From CAYXUW01 sp964468375 (GTDB taxonomy: Bacteria > Planctomycetota > Phycisphaerae > Sedimentisphaerales > Anaerobacaceae): a DNA stretch of 64,000 bases. The notes beneath the pieces were generated by a model. That model was not told where the DNA came from. It saw only the letters and a list, made by a program, of their open reading frames with translations, and ran no database searches. Of the stretch, positions 1 through 7,145 are shown one piece after another; the first letter of the stretch is position 1; the number at the start of each line of letters is the position of its first letter. Position numbers and translations under genes: made by a program. The stretch spans positions 1 through 64,000 of the forward strand of contig CAYXUW010000001.1 of NCBI GenBank assembly GCA_964468375.1. Direction: 5' to 3'.

Positions 1-124
1 TCAGGGTCAGGTAAAAGTAGTATGCATTGCCTGTTTTTTCGCAGCTCTCATCCTCTATGCGATTATTTCCATTCGGCACGCAAAACAAAGCCGGAAAAAC
101 CACAGTTCTTAATTCATCTGGTTC

Positions 125-153
125 TTGCTTATTTAATACACAGGCCTTATAAT
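125..153 (+). promoter_or_regulatory. Sigma70-type promoter of tyrS
   Basis: A -35 box TTGCTT (125-130) and a perfect -10 box TATAAT (148-153) are separated by 17 bp, 39 bases before the tyrS start codon. Nothing else convincing is visible in bases 1-191; a 68-codon ORF there overlaps this promoter and has no ribosome binding site. Confidence 0.7.
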
Positions 154-191
154 TGCGTTACTGGAAATCCCGGATGTGCAGGGAATAATCT

Positions 192-1397
192 ATGGCTGAT
201 AGAATTACAGAACAGGTTAAGCTTCTAAAACGCGGCGCCATTGAGATTTTTAATGAGGACGAATTAACCAAAAAACTCACCGGCGCCGCTAAAGAAGGTC
301 GCCAGTTCCGCATCAAGCTCGGCCTTGACCCTACCAGCCCAGATATACACCTCGGTCATACTGTAGTGCTGCGGAAGATGCGCCAGTTCCAGGACCTCGG
401 CCATAAAGCAGTTTTGATAATTGGAGACTACACCGCGCGAATCGGTGACCCTTCCGGTCAAAACACTACCCGGCCTATGCTCACAGATGAACAGATAAAA
501 GAAAACGCCGAGACTTATTTCGCACAGGCTGGCAAAATTCTGGATACCTCCAAGGAAAAACTCGAGGTGCGATATAACAGCGAGTGGCTATCTGATCTGA
601 GATTAGCTGACATTATCAAACTAACAAGCAGTATGACTGTCGCCCGCATGCTCGAAAGAGACACATTCGAATTAAGATACAAAAAAGGCGACCCCATTGG
701 TATTCATGAGTTCCTTTACCCCCTTATGCAGGGATATGACTCGGTTATCGTCAAAAGCGACGTCGAGTTAGGCGGAACCGACCAGACTTTTAACAACTTG
801 GTCGGCAGAGACCTGCAGCGGTTAAACGGCCAGAACCCGCAAATAGTAATCACAATGCCGATACTTGCCGGTCTCGACGGCAAAGAAAAGATGAGCAAAT
901 CAAAGGACAACTATATCGGCGTAACCGATGAACCAAACGACATGTTCGGCAAGGTGATGAGCATATCAGATGAAATGATGGAAAATTATTTTACACTTTT
1001 AACCAATCTGCCGGCCGAAAAGATAACTGATCTTGTCAATCCTAATAAAACACATCCGAAAGAGGCAAAAGTCCTTTTAGCTAAAACAATAGTATCGGAA
1101 TTCTATGATGACGCTGTCGCTCAAGCCTCCGCCGCCGAATTCGACAAAATCTTCGCAAAGGGCCAGTTACCGAGCGACATACCGGAAATTGAAATAACTG
1201 CCGAACCGATTACTGCAAGCAAATTACTGGTATATTGCAAACTCGTCTCAAGCAGCGGTGAGGCAAAAAGGATGATAAAGCAATCAGGTGTAAGCGTTGA
1301 CGGCAAAAAGGTCAGCGACCCGAATGAGGAAATTATACCCACCAACGGTATGGTTATTCAGGTCGGCAAACGAAAATTCGCAAAAATGAAATTATGA
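192..1397 (+). CDS. tyrS: Tyrosyl-tRNA synthetase
   Basis: Cytoplasmic class I aminoacyl-tRNA synthetase that charges tRNA-Tyr. The 401-residue protein has the HIGH signature as HLGH (residues 53-56) and KMSKS (233-237). Between them lies the Rossmann catalytic domain, with a GGTDQTFN tyrosine-pocket stretch. The C-terminal ~60 residues (SSGEAKRMIKQSGVSVDGKK onward) form an S4 RNA-binding domain, so length and domain order match bacterial TyrRS. A weak Shine-Dalgarno AGGGA (180-184) precedes the ATG. The stop overlaps the start of the next gene. This is a host housekeeping gene lying outside the phage. Confidence 0.97.
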   Translation: MADRITEQVKLLKRGAIEIFNEDELTKKLTGAAKEGRQFRIKLGLDPTSPDIHLGHTVVLRKMRQFQDLGHKAVLIIGDYTARIGDPSGQNTTRPMLTDEQIKENAETYFAQAGKILDTSKEKLEVRYNSEWLSDLRLADIIKLTSSMTVARMLERDTFELRYKKGDPIGIHEFLYPLMQGYDSVIVKSDVELGGTDQTFNNLVGRDLQRLNGQNPQIVITMPILAGLDGKEKMSKSKDNYIGVTDEPNDMFGKVMSISDEMMENYFTLLTNLPAEKITDLVNPNKTHPKEAKVLLAKTIVSEFYDDAVAQASAAEFDKIFAKGQLPSDIPEIEITAEPITASKLLVYCKLVSSSGEAKRMIKQSGVSVDGKKVSDPNEEIIPTNGMVIQVGKRKFAKMKL

Positions 1398-1975
1398 AGC
1401 TGCCGGAACTGGAAAATCCGAAAAAATATGTCGGCCTGTATGTTTTTGACTTCGGCGGTCACTGCGGTGTTGGCTTTACCGCCGAAGAAGTGGCTGAGCT
1501 TTTCGAGAGTGAAAGGTATAAAAACTGCAAGGCCTACAAAATACACAGAGCGTATCCCGACGGCAAGTTGGAGTTAAAAGGTGTGCGAGCAGAGCTTTTT
1601 CAGCTCGAAGCAGGTATGTTTTTCTACTCAAACGGCGTTGAAGCCGCAGGGCAGGATTTCAAAAATCTGGTCAATTTAGCCGTCAAAACTATATCCCCCT
1701 GCCGGGCCAAAATACATCTCGCTAAACACAACGATAACAAATTCGTGACTGCTTTGATTTACCCCGCTGAATACGACGATGAAATAAGCATTTGGCTTTC
1801 AGAGGGCGATTACAAACCAGCCGGTGCCGCCGAGGGCGGAATCGAAGCTGTGCAAAGATATTACACTCACAAACCAGAAGTCTTGAACAGGCATCAGCTA
1901 TTCGGCAAATTTGTGTCTGAAAGCCGCACCGGCGAAGAACTATTAGCTGGTATCAAAATGGCGGTGCAACGGTAG
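1394..1975 (+). CDS. Conserved hypothetical protein coupled to tyrS
   Basis: A 193-residue protein of unknown function whose ATG overlaps the tyrS stop as ATGA, so it is probably co-transcribed and translationally coupled. No signal peptide, membrane segment or recognisable catalytic motif is visible. The N-terminal part is rich in Gly, Phe and Tyr, and residues around GKLELKGV and MFFYSNGVEAAGQDFKNL suggest a compact alpha/beta fold. It is the last host protein before the tRNA used as integration site. Confidence 0.85.
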   Translation: MKLPELENPKKYVGLYVFDFGGHCGVGFTAEEVAELFESERYKNCKAYKIHRAYPDGKLELKGVRAELFQLEAGMFFYSNGVEAAGQDFKNLVNLAVKTISPCRAKIHLAKHNDNKFVTALIYPAEYDDEISIWLSEGDYKPAGAAEGGIEAVQRYYTHKPEVLNRHQLFGKFVSESRTGEELLAGIKMAVQR

Positions 1976-2031
1976 CTACGGCGTTTTTTGTTTATATAAA
2001 TTGAAATTTGTGTTAGAATAAGGGTTTAAAA

Positions 2032-2106
2032 CGGGGCGTGGCGCAGTTTGGCTAGCGCGCTTGACTGGGGGTCAAGAGGTCGCAGGTTCAAGTCCTGTCG
2101 CCCCGA
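2032..2106 (+). tRNA. tRNA-Pro(GGG), integration target
   Basis: A complete 75-nt cloverleaf. The acceptor stem is CGGGGCG (2032-2038) with CGCCCCG (2099-2105) and discriminator A2106. The anticodon stem CTTGA/TCAAG encloses a loop with anticodon GGG (2067-2069) and G37. The T arm is GCAGG, TTCAAGT, CCTGT (2082-2098). No CCA is encoded. From base 2060 (first base of the anticodon stem) onward the sequence is shared with the second attachment site at 48150, so the 5' half is host DNA and the 3' half is restored by the phage. Confidence 0.96.
2060..2106 (+). other. Left attachment site (attL), tRNA-embedded
   Basis: The 47 bases from the anticodon stem to the end of the tRNA recur at 48150-48196. 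Bases just upstream differ (G2059 versus T48149), so the left edge of the core is exact. The right edge of attB cannot be seen because the far host flank is outside the window. An identity start at the anticodon stem fits the anticodon-arm sublocation used by many tyrosine integrases. Confidence 0.88.
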
Positions 2107-3091
2107 TACTGATTGTTTGGGTCCGGCAGTTCCGGTTTCGTTCGGGGCTGCCGGCACCCCCTATGCTTACCTGATACGCCTTTTTTATCGCAGCCCGCTT
2201 TCGCCTGGCTACGTAATAGGTAAGCGTCGTTTTCAAATCGGAGTGTCTCGCAATCTCTTTCAGCTCGTGCGGCTGCAGGATTTGAGCCCATTCTGTAATT
2301 GCCGTCCGGCGTAAATCGTGAAAACTTCCCGTCACGCCGGCACGGTTAAGTATGCGCTTAAATTCCCTGTCGAAATTATTAACAGGTTTTTTGCGAAACC
2401 TCTCGAGCAATCTGCCCCGCCGCTTCATTTCCATCAACCGCTGATATCTCTGCGGCTTGATAAGCAGATACGGCTGGCCGGCGGGCAGCTCATTTAAGAG
2501 CTTGACTAAAATCCTGGCAAGCTGCGGCGTCATAGGCAGCTCTCCGGTCTGTTTGTTCTTCGGCTGCCAGCTCCACGTGTGCCTCGTATCGTCTTTGGCG
2601 GTGATATATAAAATCTCGTTTGCGAAATCTATATCATCGACTGTCAGATTCAATACCTCGCCGCGCCGCAAGCTCATTTTGCCGAGCAGCACTCTCGCCC
2701 GCCACAGCTCGTCCGGGCAGGCGTCGAGAATAACCCTTATCTCCCAGGGCTCGAACGTCCGGATCCGCTTCTGCGCTACCCGATACATTTTCAGGCCGTC
2801 GAACGGATTGCTCTCGATGAGCTGATGCTTTAACGCCCAGCTAAAGACCGGCCGAATACTCTTGATATAGATATTGGCCGAAACCTTGCCGAGCCCAGCG
2901 TCGATAAGTGATGCCTGAAACCGCTCGGCGTCGGCGTATTGAAAATCGCCAACCGCCCTGTCGCTCGCAAACCCGGTCAGATGGCTGAACGCCGTTGCGG
3001 TCAATGCCGCCGTCGATTGCTCGATGGATTTTGTGACTTTCATATATTCGGTTAGTAACCTGCTGAGTTTTTTTTGGCCTTCCAACTGCAT
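2072..3091 (-). CDS. int: Phage tyrosine integrase
   Basis: Site-specific recombinase of the lambda Int/XerC superfamily (339 residues). An N-terminal core-binding domain (about residues 8-100) precedes the catalytic domain. Candidate catalytic residues are R142 (SLRRGE), H258 and R261 (HDLRR), H283 (RHSD) and the nucleophile Y292 or Y293. Translation starts at an ATG preceded by a near-perfect Shine-Dalgarno AAGGAGGTGA (3095-3104). The C-terminal codons read antisense through the tRNA (GATGLEPATS), and the TGA stop lies in the anticodon stem at 2072-2074. The 3' end is therefore inside the recombination core and is kept intact by integration. It is the natural candidate for integration at tRNA-Pro. 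Confidence 0.96.
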   Translation of the reverse strand: MQLEGQKKLSRLLTEYMKVTKSIEQSTAALTATAFSHLTGFASDRAVGDFQYADAERFQASLIDAGLGKVSANIYIKSIRPVFSWALKHQLIESNPFDGLKMYRVAQKRIRTFEPWEIRVILDACPDELWRARVLLGKMSLRRGEVLNLTVDDIDFANEILYITAKDDTRHTWSWQPKNKQTGELPMTPQLARILVKLLNELPAGQPYLLIKPQRYQRLMEMKRRGRLLERFRKKPVNNFDREFKRILNRAGVTGSFHDLRRTAITEWAQILQPHELKEIARHSDLKTTLTYYVARRKRAAIKKAYQVSIGGAGSPERNRNCRTQTISIGATGLEPATS

Positions 3092-3112
3092 AATTCACCT
3101 CCTTCCGTTGGC

Positions 3113-3137
3113 GGCCGCAGGTGCATATCCTGCGGCC
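3113..3137 (-). promoter_or_regulatory. Hairpin upstream of int
   Basis: Perfect 9-bp inverted repeat GGCCGCAGG (3113-3121) and CCTGCGGCC (3129-3137) with a 7-nt loop, 9 bases upstream of the int Shine-Dalgarno. There is no U tract, so it is more likely an operator or an mRNA structure affecting int translation than a terminator. The remaining 3138-3222 shows nothing I can name. Confidence 0.5.
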
Positions 3138-3222
3138 TACTGTAAGAATCTTTCTGCAGCTGTCAAGCACTTATTCCGCATGCGCCACTTTTCCATCTCC
3201 CGTATTAAGTTTTAAAAGAGCG

Positions 3223-3408
3223 TCAAATCGGTGCAGCGGCACCGGATTTTTCTTGACTTTTTTGAGCAGAACTTATAATATTACGCATATAATCACGGAT
3301 GGCATCGGCGACGGAATGAAACTTCCCTCGGATAGCATTCTCAAACGCCTCTTTTTCGGAAGGATAAACTTCAACATATATTGCGGTTTTTTTGGGCTTT
3401 TTTGCCAT
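3223..3408 (-). CDS. Small RHH-like DNA-binding protein
   Basis: A 61-residue basic protein. A short strand-like segment (KKTAIYVEVYP) is followed by two helices (EKEAFENAIRG and SVADAIRDYMRNIIS), the pattern of ribbon-helix-helix regulators of the Arc/CopG type. The assignment rests on pattern only. It is divergent from the gene at 3568 across a five-half-site operator array and lies upstream of int, so it could be the lysogeny repressor, an autoregulator or an excisionase. Confidence 0.7.
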   Translation of the reverse strand: MAKKPKKTAIYVEVYPSEKEAFENAIRGKFHSVADAIRDYMRNIISSAQKSQEKSGAAAPI

Positions 3409-3457
3409 AATTAAACCTATGCTTAATCTATGCTATGTTTCGGCTTTTAAATAGATT

Positions 3458-3506
3458 TGTCAACGCTAATTTTAGCGGTTTTCGCTATATTTAGCGGTTT
3501 TCGCTA
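3458..3506. promoter_or_regulatory. Divergent control region with five operator half-sites
   Basis: Five alternating half-sites lie at 3464-3468 (CGCTA), 3473-3477 (TAGCG), 3483-3487 (CGCTA), 3492-3496 (TAGCG) and 3502-3506 (CGCTA). Start-to-start spacings are 9, 10, 9 and 10 bp, about one helical turn, so all five face the same side of the helix. A minus-strand consensus -35 TTGACA (3458-3463) abuts the array, and a protein bound there would block leftward transcription of the RHH gene. A clear rightward promoter was not identified. Confidence 0.75.
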
Positions 3507-3567
3507 TTTAACTATTTATGAAATAAGGACTTGCAAATATTAAAATTTTTTGTATTTCTTTAAGTTT

Positions 3568-3885
3568 ATGTCGAAAAAAACGCCTACATCCTTTGTTTTG
3601 GACGAACCAATCAAGAAGATTAAGGACGAGCTGGCCCCCGTTTACGGCCTGAAAAATATACTCTCAGGTGGATTACTTTTATTTCACTGTCTGTCACCGG
3701 AGAAGCGGGAAGAAGTGATAGCAATGGTCAAGAAAATACCTTCCGTAACCACCGACGAAAAGCTGCGCAGCGTAGCTGATGAGGACAGGATTCGCAGAAA
3801 AATAATTCAGATTCTTCGAGCCGCTCAAAGCATCGGAACAAAAAAGAAATCCTCTCGTCGGGCCAAGTCTGCAAAAGTTGGTTAG
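3568..3885 (+). CDS. Small basic protein, possible regulator
   Basis: A 105-residue protein of unknown function, read from the ATG at 3568; the in-frame ATG at 3550 has no better context and neither start has a clear Shine-Dalgarno. The sequence opens with a strand-like TSFVLDEPIKKIKDEL segment and ends in a very basic tail (KKKSSRRAKSAK), which suggests nucleic-acid binding. It is one of only two rightward phage genes and is divergent from the RHH gene across the operator array, so it is probably expressed in the lysogen. Confidence 0.65.
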   Translation: MSKKTPTSFVLDEPIKKIKDELAPVYGLKNILSGGLLLFHCLSPEKREEVIAMVKKIPSVTTDEKLRSVADEDRIRRKIIQILRAAQSIGTKKKSSRRAKSAKVG

Positions 3886-4081
3886 CTTGACGAAGTCGAA
3901 TATCAGGCCAGGTCCTTAAGGTGGCATTGATCTTAGACAAAGATTTTTCTCTGTTAAAACTTATATGTTGTATTTTTTTTAACGACATTGGGAACCCCTC
4001 CTTGTGATATATTTTTCAGCGATTTGCTGACTGCGATTATAAATGCGGCTGAGGCGGAAAATCAAAAAAAATTATGCCCAT
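3886..4081. other. Intergenic stretch, AT-rich
   Basis: No rightward gene is visible. On the minus strand an excellent Shine-Dalgarno AAGGAGG sits 8 nt before an ATG at 3988, but the ORF that follows runs antisense into the 3568 gene (see findings). Confidence 0.4.
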
Positions 4082-4101
4082 AGTGACAGCGTGCCGTCAC
4101 T
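4082..4101. promoter_or_regulatory. Dyad upstream of the 4170 gene
   Basis: Perfect inverted repeat AGTGAC (4082-4087) and GTCACT (4096-4101), 8-nt spacer, just before the promoter at 4116. It could be an operator or a weak terminator for the preceding gene. Confidence 0.4.
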
Positions 4102-4115
4102 GCCGTTTAATTTAA

Positions 4116-4144
4116 TTGTATTCGAGTTGCCGTTTTGTTATAAT
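4116..4144 (+). promoter_or_regulatory. Extended -10 promoter
   Basis: A perfect TATAAT (4139-4144) is preceded by a TGn extension, with TTGTAT as -35 at 17-bp spacing. It drives the gene at 4170. Confidence 0.7.
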
Positions 4145-4169
4145 ACGTGAAATTTTGGAGGATAAAAAA

Positions 4170-4625
4170 ATGAAAAAGCTCCTTCTCACAGTGTCAATTA
4201 TTGTCACTCTGTTTATTTTAGGCAATCAGCCGCAAAGCGTGGGGACGATGCGGTTTCGGCTCGAAAAGGTCGAGCAACGGCTTGATGATATTGATAAACG
4301 GCTTCAATTTATCGAAGAAAAATTATTCCCCACTTCATCTGATATAAAAACCGATATAGAAAAAACCGTTGAAGAAACGGTTGAATCAATGCTGGTCAGG
4401 GGAACAGTATACAGTATTGATCTTAAATCCGGCCAAATTAGAGTTCATTATGATAGTTGGAATTTATTAGATATGTCACAAAAAAAAGCATTAACTATGA
4501 TGTTTAGTGATTATATGTTCTTGAAAACCGGGAACCGAAGCATTTTAGTATTAAAGAATAATAGCCCCAAGGTCCTTGCCAGATATAATACCGAAATAAT
4601 GGATGATGTGAAAATATATGAATAG
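4170..4625 (+). CDS. Exported coiled-coil protein, candidate lysogenic-conversion gene
   Basis: A 151-residue protein of unknown function starting at the ATG 8 nt after a GGAGG box (4157-4161). Residues 1-20 (KKLLLTVSIIVTLFILG) are a signal peptide or membrane anchor. Residues ~28-50 form a heptad-like coiled coil (LEKVEQRLDDIDKRLQFIEEK). A C-terminal alpha/beta segment follows, with no catalytic motif seen. It has its own strong promoter and runs against the surrounding leftward genes, the usual arrangement of a moron gene expressed by the prophage. It converges on the 4632 gene with a 6-bp gap. Confidence 0.75.
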   Translation: MKKLLLTVSIIVTLFILGNQPQSVGTMRFRLEKVEQRLDDIDKRLQFIEEKLFPTSSDIKTDIEKTVEETVESMLVRGTVYSIDLKSGQIRVHYDSWNLLDMSQKKALTMMFSDYMFLKTGNRSILVLKNNSPKVLARYNTEIMDDVKIYE

Positions 4626-4631
4626 GGAATT

Positions 4632-4964
4632 CTACATCAACTCTGCTAATTTTTTGAGATTTTCGGGAGTTGCTATCTCGCCAATACGGTTTTGTATCTT
4701 CTCCATGCCCCTGCCAAAGCTCTCCGGCGGGCTATTGCCGGCATGGCACATCCCCCATCCCGTCAACCCATCAACAATAGCCATTTTATAACCTTCCGGC
4801 GTTTCCTCATATTCAAAATCGGGATTTGTAAAAACCTCCGGCCATGAATGATCAATATCAATAGATGCCGGCTTATTTCGTTCAATCGAAATTCCGGCAA
4901 TTACACCTATGCCGAAACCGGTAGCCAAAACCGCTATAACAGCATATCTGTTAATTTTAATCAT
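4632..4964 (-). CDS. Small membrane-anchored protein
   Basis: A 110-residue protein of unknown function. One N-terminal hydrophobic segment (YAVIAVLATGFGIGVIAGISI, residues ~7-27) would anchor it or act as an uncleaved signal; the rest is hydrophilic, with a Trp/Gly-rich GLTGWGMCHAG patch. Its Shine-Dalgarno is weak. It is the last leftward gene of the tail operon, a position where lysis or superinfection-exclusion genes are found in some phages, but nothing in the sequence proves either. Confidence 0.65.
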   Translation of the reverse strand: MIKINRYAVIAVLATGFGIGVIAGISIERNKPASIDIDHSWPEVFTNPDFEYEETPEGYKMAIVDGLTGWGMCHAGNSPPESFGRGMEKIQNRIGEIATPENLKKLAELM

Positions 4965-4994
4965 TTTCTGGTTGAATTCCGCAAAATCTCTTCT

Positions 4995-5105
4995 TTAGTG
5001 AATATCAACTGTAACGTAATTTGTCAACGATATTTTAGAAATTATCTTCAGCAGAACATTCAGACGGCGAATCTCGGTAAGTTGTGCCGGCGTTAATTCG
5101 CTCAT
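4995..5105 (-). CDS. 36-residue small protein
   Basis: A short ORF whose ATG (5103-5105) overlaps the stop of the upstream gene as ATGA and has an AAGGGG Shine-Dalgarno at proper distance. The product begins SELTPAQLTEIRRLN, a helical leader, followed by a short hydrophobic stretch. Function unknown. The coupling and ribosome site argue that it is translated. Confidence 0.6.
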   Translation of the reverse strand: MSELTPAQLTEIRRLNVLLKIISKISLTNYVTVDIH

Positions 5106-5335
5106 TGTATCCCCTTCCATTTATCGCCTTTCAGATGCGGGCAGGGAATAGGTAAACGGCCCGTCTTATTCAAGTTCCCTAATCCCGCTTTACAAAAAAA
5201 GATGAAACCGATTTTGTCGCACTGGTCGCACTCTTTGCAGATTTTCAGATGCTTTTGCAGCAAGACATCGGCATCAACCGGCTGTGCCGGCACGCTGGTA
5301 TGTTCATGACTTTTCCTATCGCCGCAGCAGGCCAT
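5102..5335 (-). CDS. Cysteine-rich small protein
   Basis: A 77-residue protein with Cys clusters ACCG at the N terminus, CKECDQC in the middle and later CKAG and CPH, consistent with a small zinc-binding or disulfide-rich fold. Function unknown. It lies at the end of the tail-fibre gene row and is coupled to the 36-residue ORF. Confidence 0.7.
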   Translation of the reverse strand: MACCGDRKSHEHTSVPAQPVDADVLLQKHLKICKECDQCDKIGFIFFCKAGLGNLNKTGRLPIPCPHLKGDKWKGIQ

Positions 5336-5336
5336 A

Positions 5337-5978
5337 TTATACCTCGATTAAAGTAACTGTCCCATTGCCGATCATTTCATTAGGGCACACATTTTCATTT
5401 TCGTATTCACCGTAGGGGACACACCATTCTGTCCACGGACCGCCGTATGTGTCATAAAGAAATACACTACTGAACGGTGGAACAGGTGAACCCTTCGGTC
5501 CTTTGAAGTCGATTTTTAACTTCCAGTAATTTCCGCCACGCATTAGCCAAATTTTTCTGCTTGTTAGATTAACGGTGTAATCAATACCACCTCCACAGTT
5601 ATCAAGATTATAATGAACGTAGGTACCGAAATCATCGTAAACGACATTCGACCAGTAACAATAAGTCCACTGGTCCTCGTCGTCATAAGGCAGCCATAAG
5701 CCGGCGCTTTCACTCCATTCGAACCGGCCCCGCGAAAGCAGGGCCTCGCCGTCCCAGCCGATTCCCTGGTCGAGAAATTTATAACGGTCCAAACCGCCGC
5801 TGCCGCATTCTCCTACGCCAGCACAACACAGGATATTTTCTATCTCAGCTGCAACTGCTTCCGGCGCCGCTGACGGGTCAGGGCAATACTTGCACTGAGC
5901 TCCAGTGGTTAATATCTTTTTCGCTGTCGGGTCGTAGTGAATTTTCTTAAGCGCTGGGTCATACCATACTTTTAGCAT
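5337..5978 (-). CDS. Hypothetical virion-associated protein
   Basis: A 213-residue protein rich in aromatic residues, Gly and Cys, with alternating strand-like segments (YWKLKIDF, SSVFLYDTYGG), typical of beta-sandwich appendage proteins. No family recognised. It follows two paralogous structural genes with no intergenic gap, so a role in the tail tip or fibre is inferred from position. Confidence 0.7.
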   Translation of the reverse strand: MLKVWYDPALKKIHYDPTAKKILTTGAQCKYCPDPSAAPEAVAAEIENILCCAGVGECGSGGLDRYKFLDQGIGWDGEALLSRGRFEWSESAGLWLPYDDEDQWTYCYWSNVVYDDFGTYVHYNLDNCGGGIDYTVNLTSRKIWLMRGGNYWKLKIDFKGPKGSPVPPFSSVFLYDTYGGPWTEWCVPYGEYENENVCPNEMIGNGTVTLIEV

Positions 5979-6509
5979 TTAGCATTCTCCGTCCTTCGAA
6001 GAGTAGGGTATTTGTACCCAATACCACTTGCCCCTGATATTTTCACAAAATAAAATACTACCATTCTCAAAACGAGGCGCAATTACATTATAATTCGAGG
6101 CCTCACCAGGTACTTTGCGATATACATGGATGCCGGAGCCCAGTCCTGATTCTATCTCTGCGCTATCGTTGCCGAAAAGGTTGCAAATAATATATTCCCT
6201 ATCAGGTGCATCTTCAGTCACCTTGGCCATTCGCACCTCGGGTGTAATTGGCCGGCCGACATAATGAGTTACACCGTCGCCGTCAGTTATATCATACGCT
6301 ATCATCCTGTCGCCGGCCGCCAGTGCCGACTCGGCACCTGAGATTACATTATTTTCCAACAGATTCAAAATCTCGACAGGGTCCTCACCGGCATCGATGA
6401 ATCGGTCGCCTGAGGTAGCCGTCCATTTCGAGCCATCCAGGACAAGACGCTTGCATATATAAACGCCCGCCCCAATCGCCTCATCTATGATTTCGTAATT
6501 TAGTATCAT
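5979..6509 (-). CDS. Structural protein, paralog of the upstream gene
   Basis: A 176-residue protein related to the one at 6509-7144. Both carry in the same order a GVY(I/L)C start, an E(I/V)LNL(L/F)EN segment, an ALAAGD turn, a (Y/W)VG(R/Y)P..P..RM strand, a SGLGSGI motif and a closing (V/I)APR strand. Function unknown; a repeated beta-rich tail tip or fibre-accessory protein is likely. It overlaps the upstream gene by one base. Confidence 0.75.
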   Translation of the reverse strand: MILNYEIIDEAIGAGVYICKRLVLDGSKWTATSGDRFIDAGEDPVEILNLLENNVISGAESALAAGDRMIAYDITDGDGVTHYVGRPITPEVRMAKVTEDAPDREYIICNLFGNDSAEIESGLGSGIHVYRKVPGEASNYNVIAPRFENGSILFCENIRGKWYWVQIPYSSKDGEC

Positions 6510-7144
6510 TATGTCGGTGTACAGGATTTGTTACAATTCTCTTGAAAAACCGTAACGAAATAAGGAGTCCCTGCCAAAACAACAATATACCCATAGCTGT
6601 TATTCTGCAGACGGGGGGCCACGCCGTTAAGCGGGCAGCTCTCCGGGCCGCTCGGGCCGCAGCCAACGCTTTTGACCGTAATGCCTGAGCCGAGGCCTGA
6701 GGTTTTCTCCTCGCCGTCGGCGCCTATCATATTGCAGTTAATGGCAGGACTTGCTATCGGATCCTGCTTAATGCGAACCATTCGCACGCAGGGTACACAA
6801 GGATAGCCGACCCACCGCTTAACACCCTCATCATCTGTATTTTCAAACGCCGAAATCAAATCACCCGCCGCAAGAGCCGGGACGTTATATGTAGTATAAT
6901 TTTCAAAAAGATTTAATACTTCGTATTCCGGAGGGATGAATACGCCAAAGCTTGCCTGTTTATAGCATAAGTACACTCCAGTTGCTGAGCCGGCTTTCTG
7001 CTGCACCTGAAATAAATACATGTCGGAGACGGGACTAACGGTTGGCTGGGGTGGTTCAATTCTCAAAGGAGTTTTGTTCGTATCATTTTTTAACTGCTCA
7101 ACATCTTGCGCAAGTTGATCTAATTGTCTTTTAAAATCAGTCAT
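6509..7144 (-). CDS. Structural protein with N-terminal coiled coil
   Basis: A 211-residue protein started at ATG 7144, one base after the upstream stop; an in-frame TTG 12 bases earlier is less likely. Residues ~2-24 (DFKRQLDQLAQDVEQLKND) form a short coiled coil, probably for oligomerisation. The remainder is homologous to the next gene downstream. It is Cys-rich near the C terminus (CGPSGPESCP and NCNKSC). Probable tail tip or fibre-accessory protein. Confidence 0.75.
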   Translation of the reverse strand: MTDFKRQLDQLAQDVEQLKNDTNKTPLRIEPPQPTVSPVSDMYLFQVQQKAGSATGVYLCYKQASFGVFIPPEYEVLNLFENYTTYNVPALAAGDLISAFENTDDEGVKRWVGYPCVPCVRMVRIKQDPIASPAINCNMIGADGEEKTSGLGSGITVKSVGCGPSGPESCPLNGVAPRLQNNSYGYIVVLAGTPYFVTVFQENCNKSCTPT

Positions 7145-7145
7145 A

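Noticed and set aside
22..228. Small ORF before tyrS
   Set aside because: It overlaps the tyrS promoter and start and has no Shine-Dalgarno.
2048..2314. ORF reading out of tRNA-Pro (also 48102-48404)
   Set aside because: Antisense to the int 3' end and tRNA; a common artefact at tRNA-integrated prophages.
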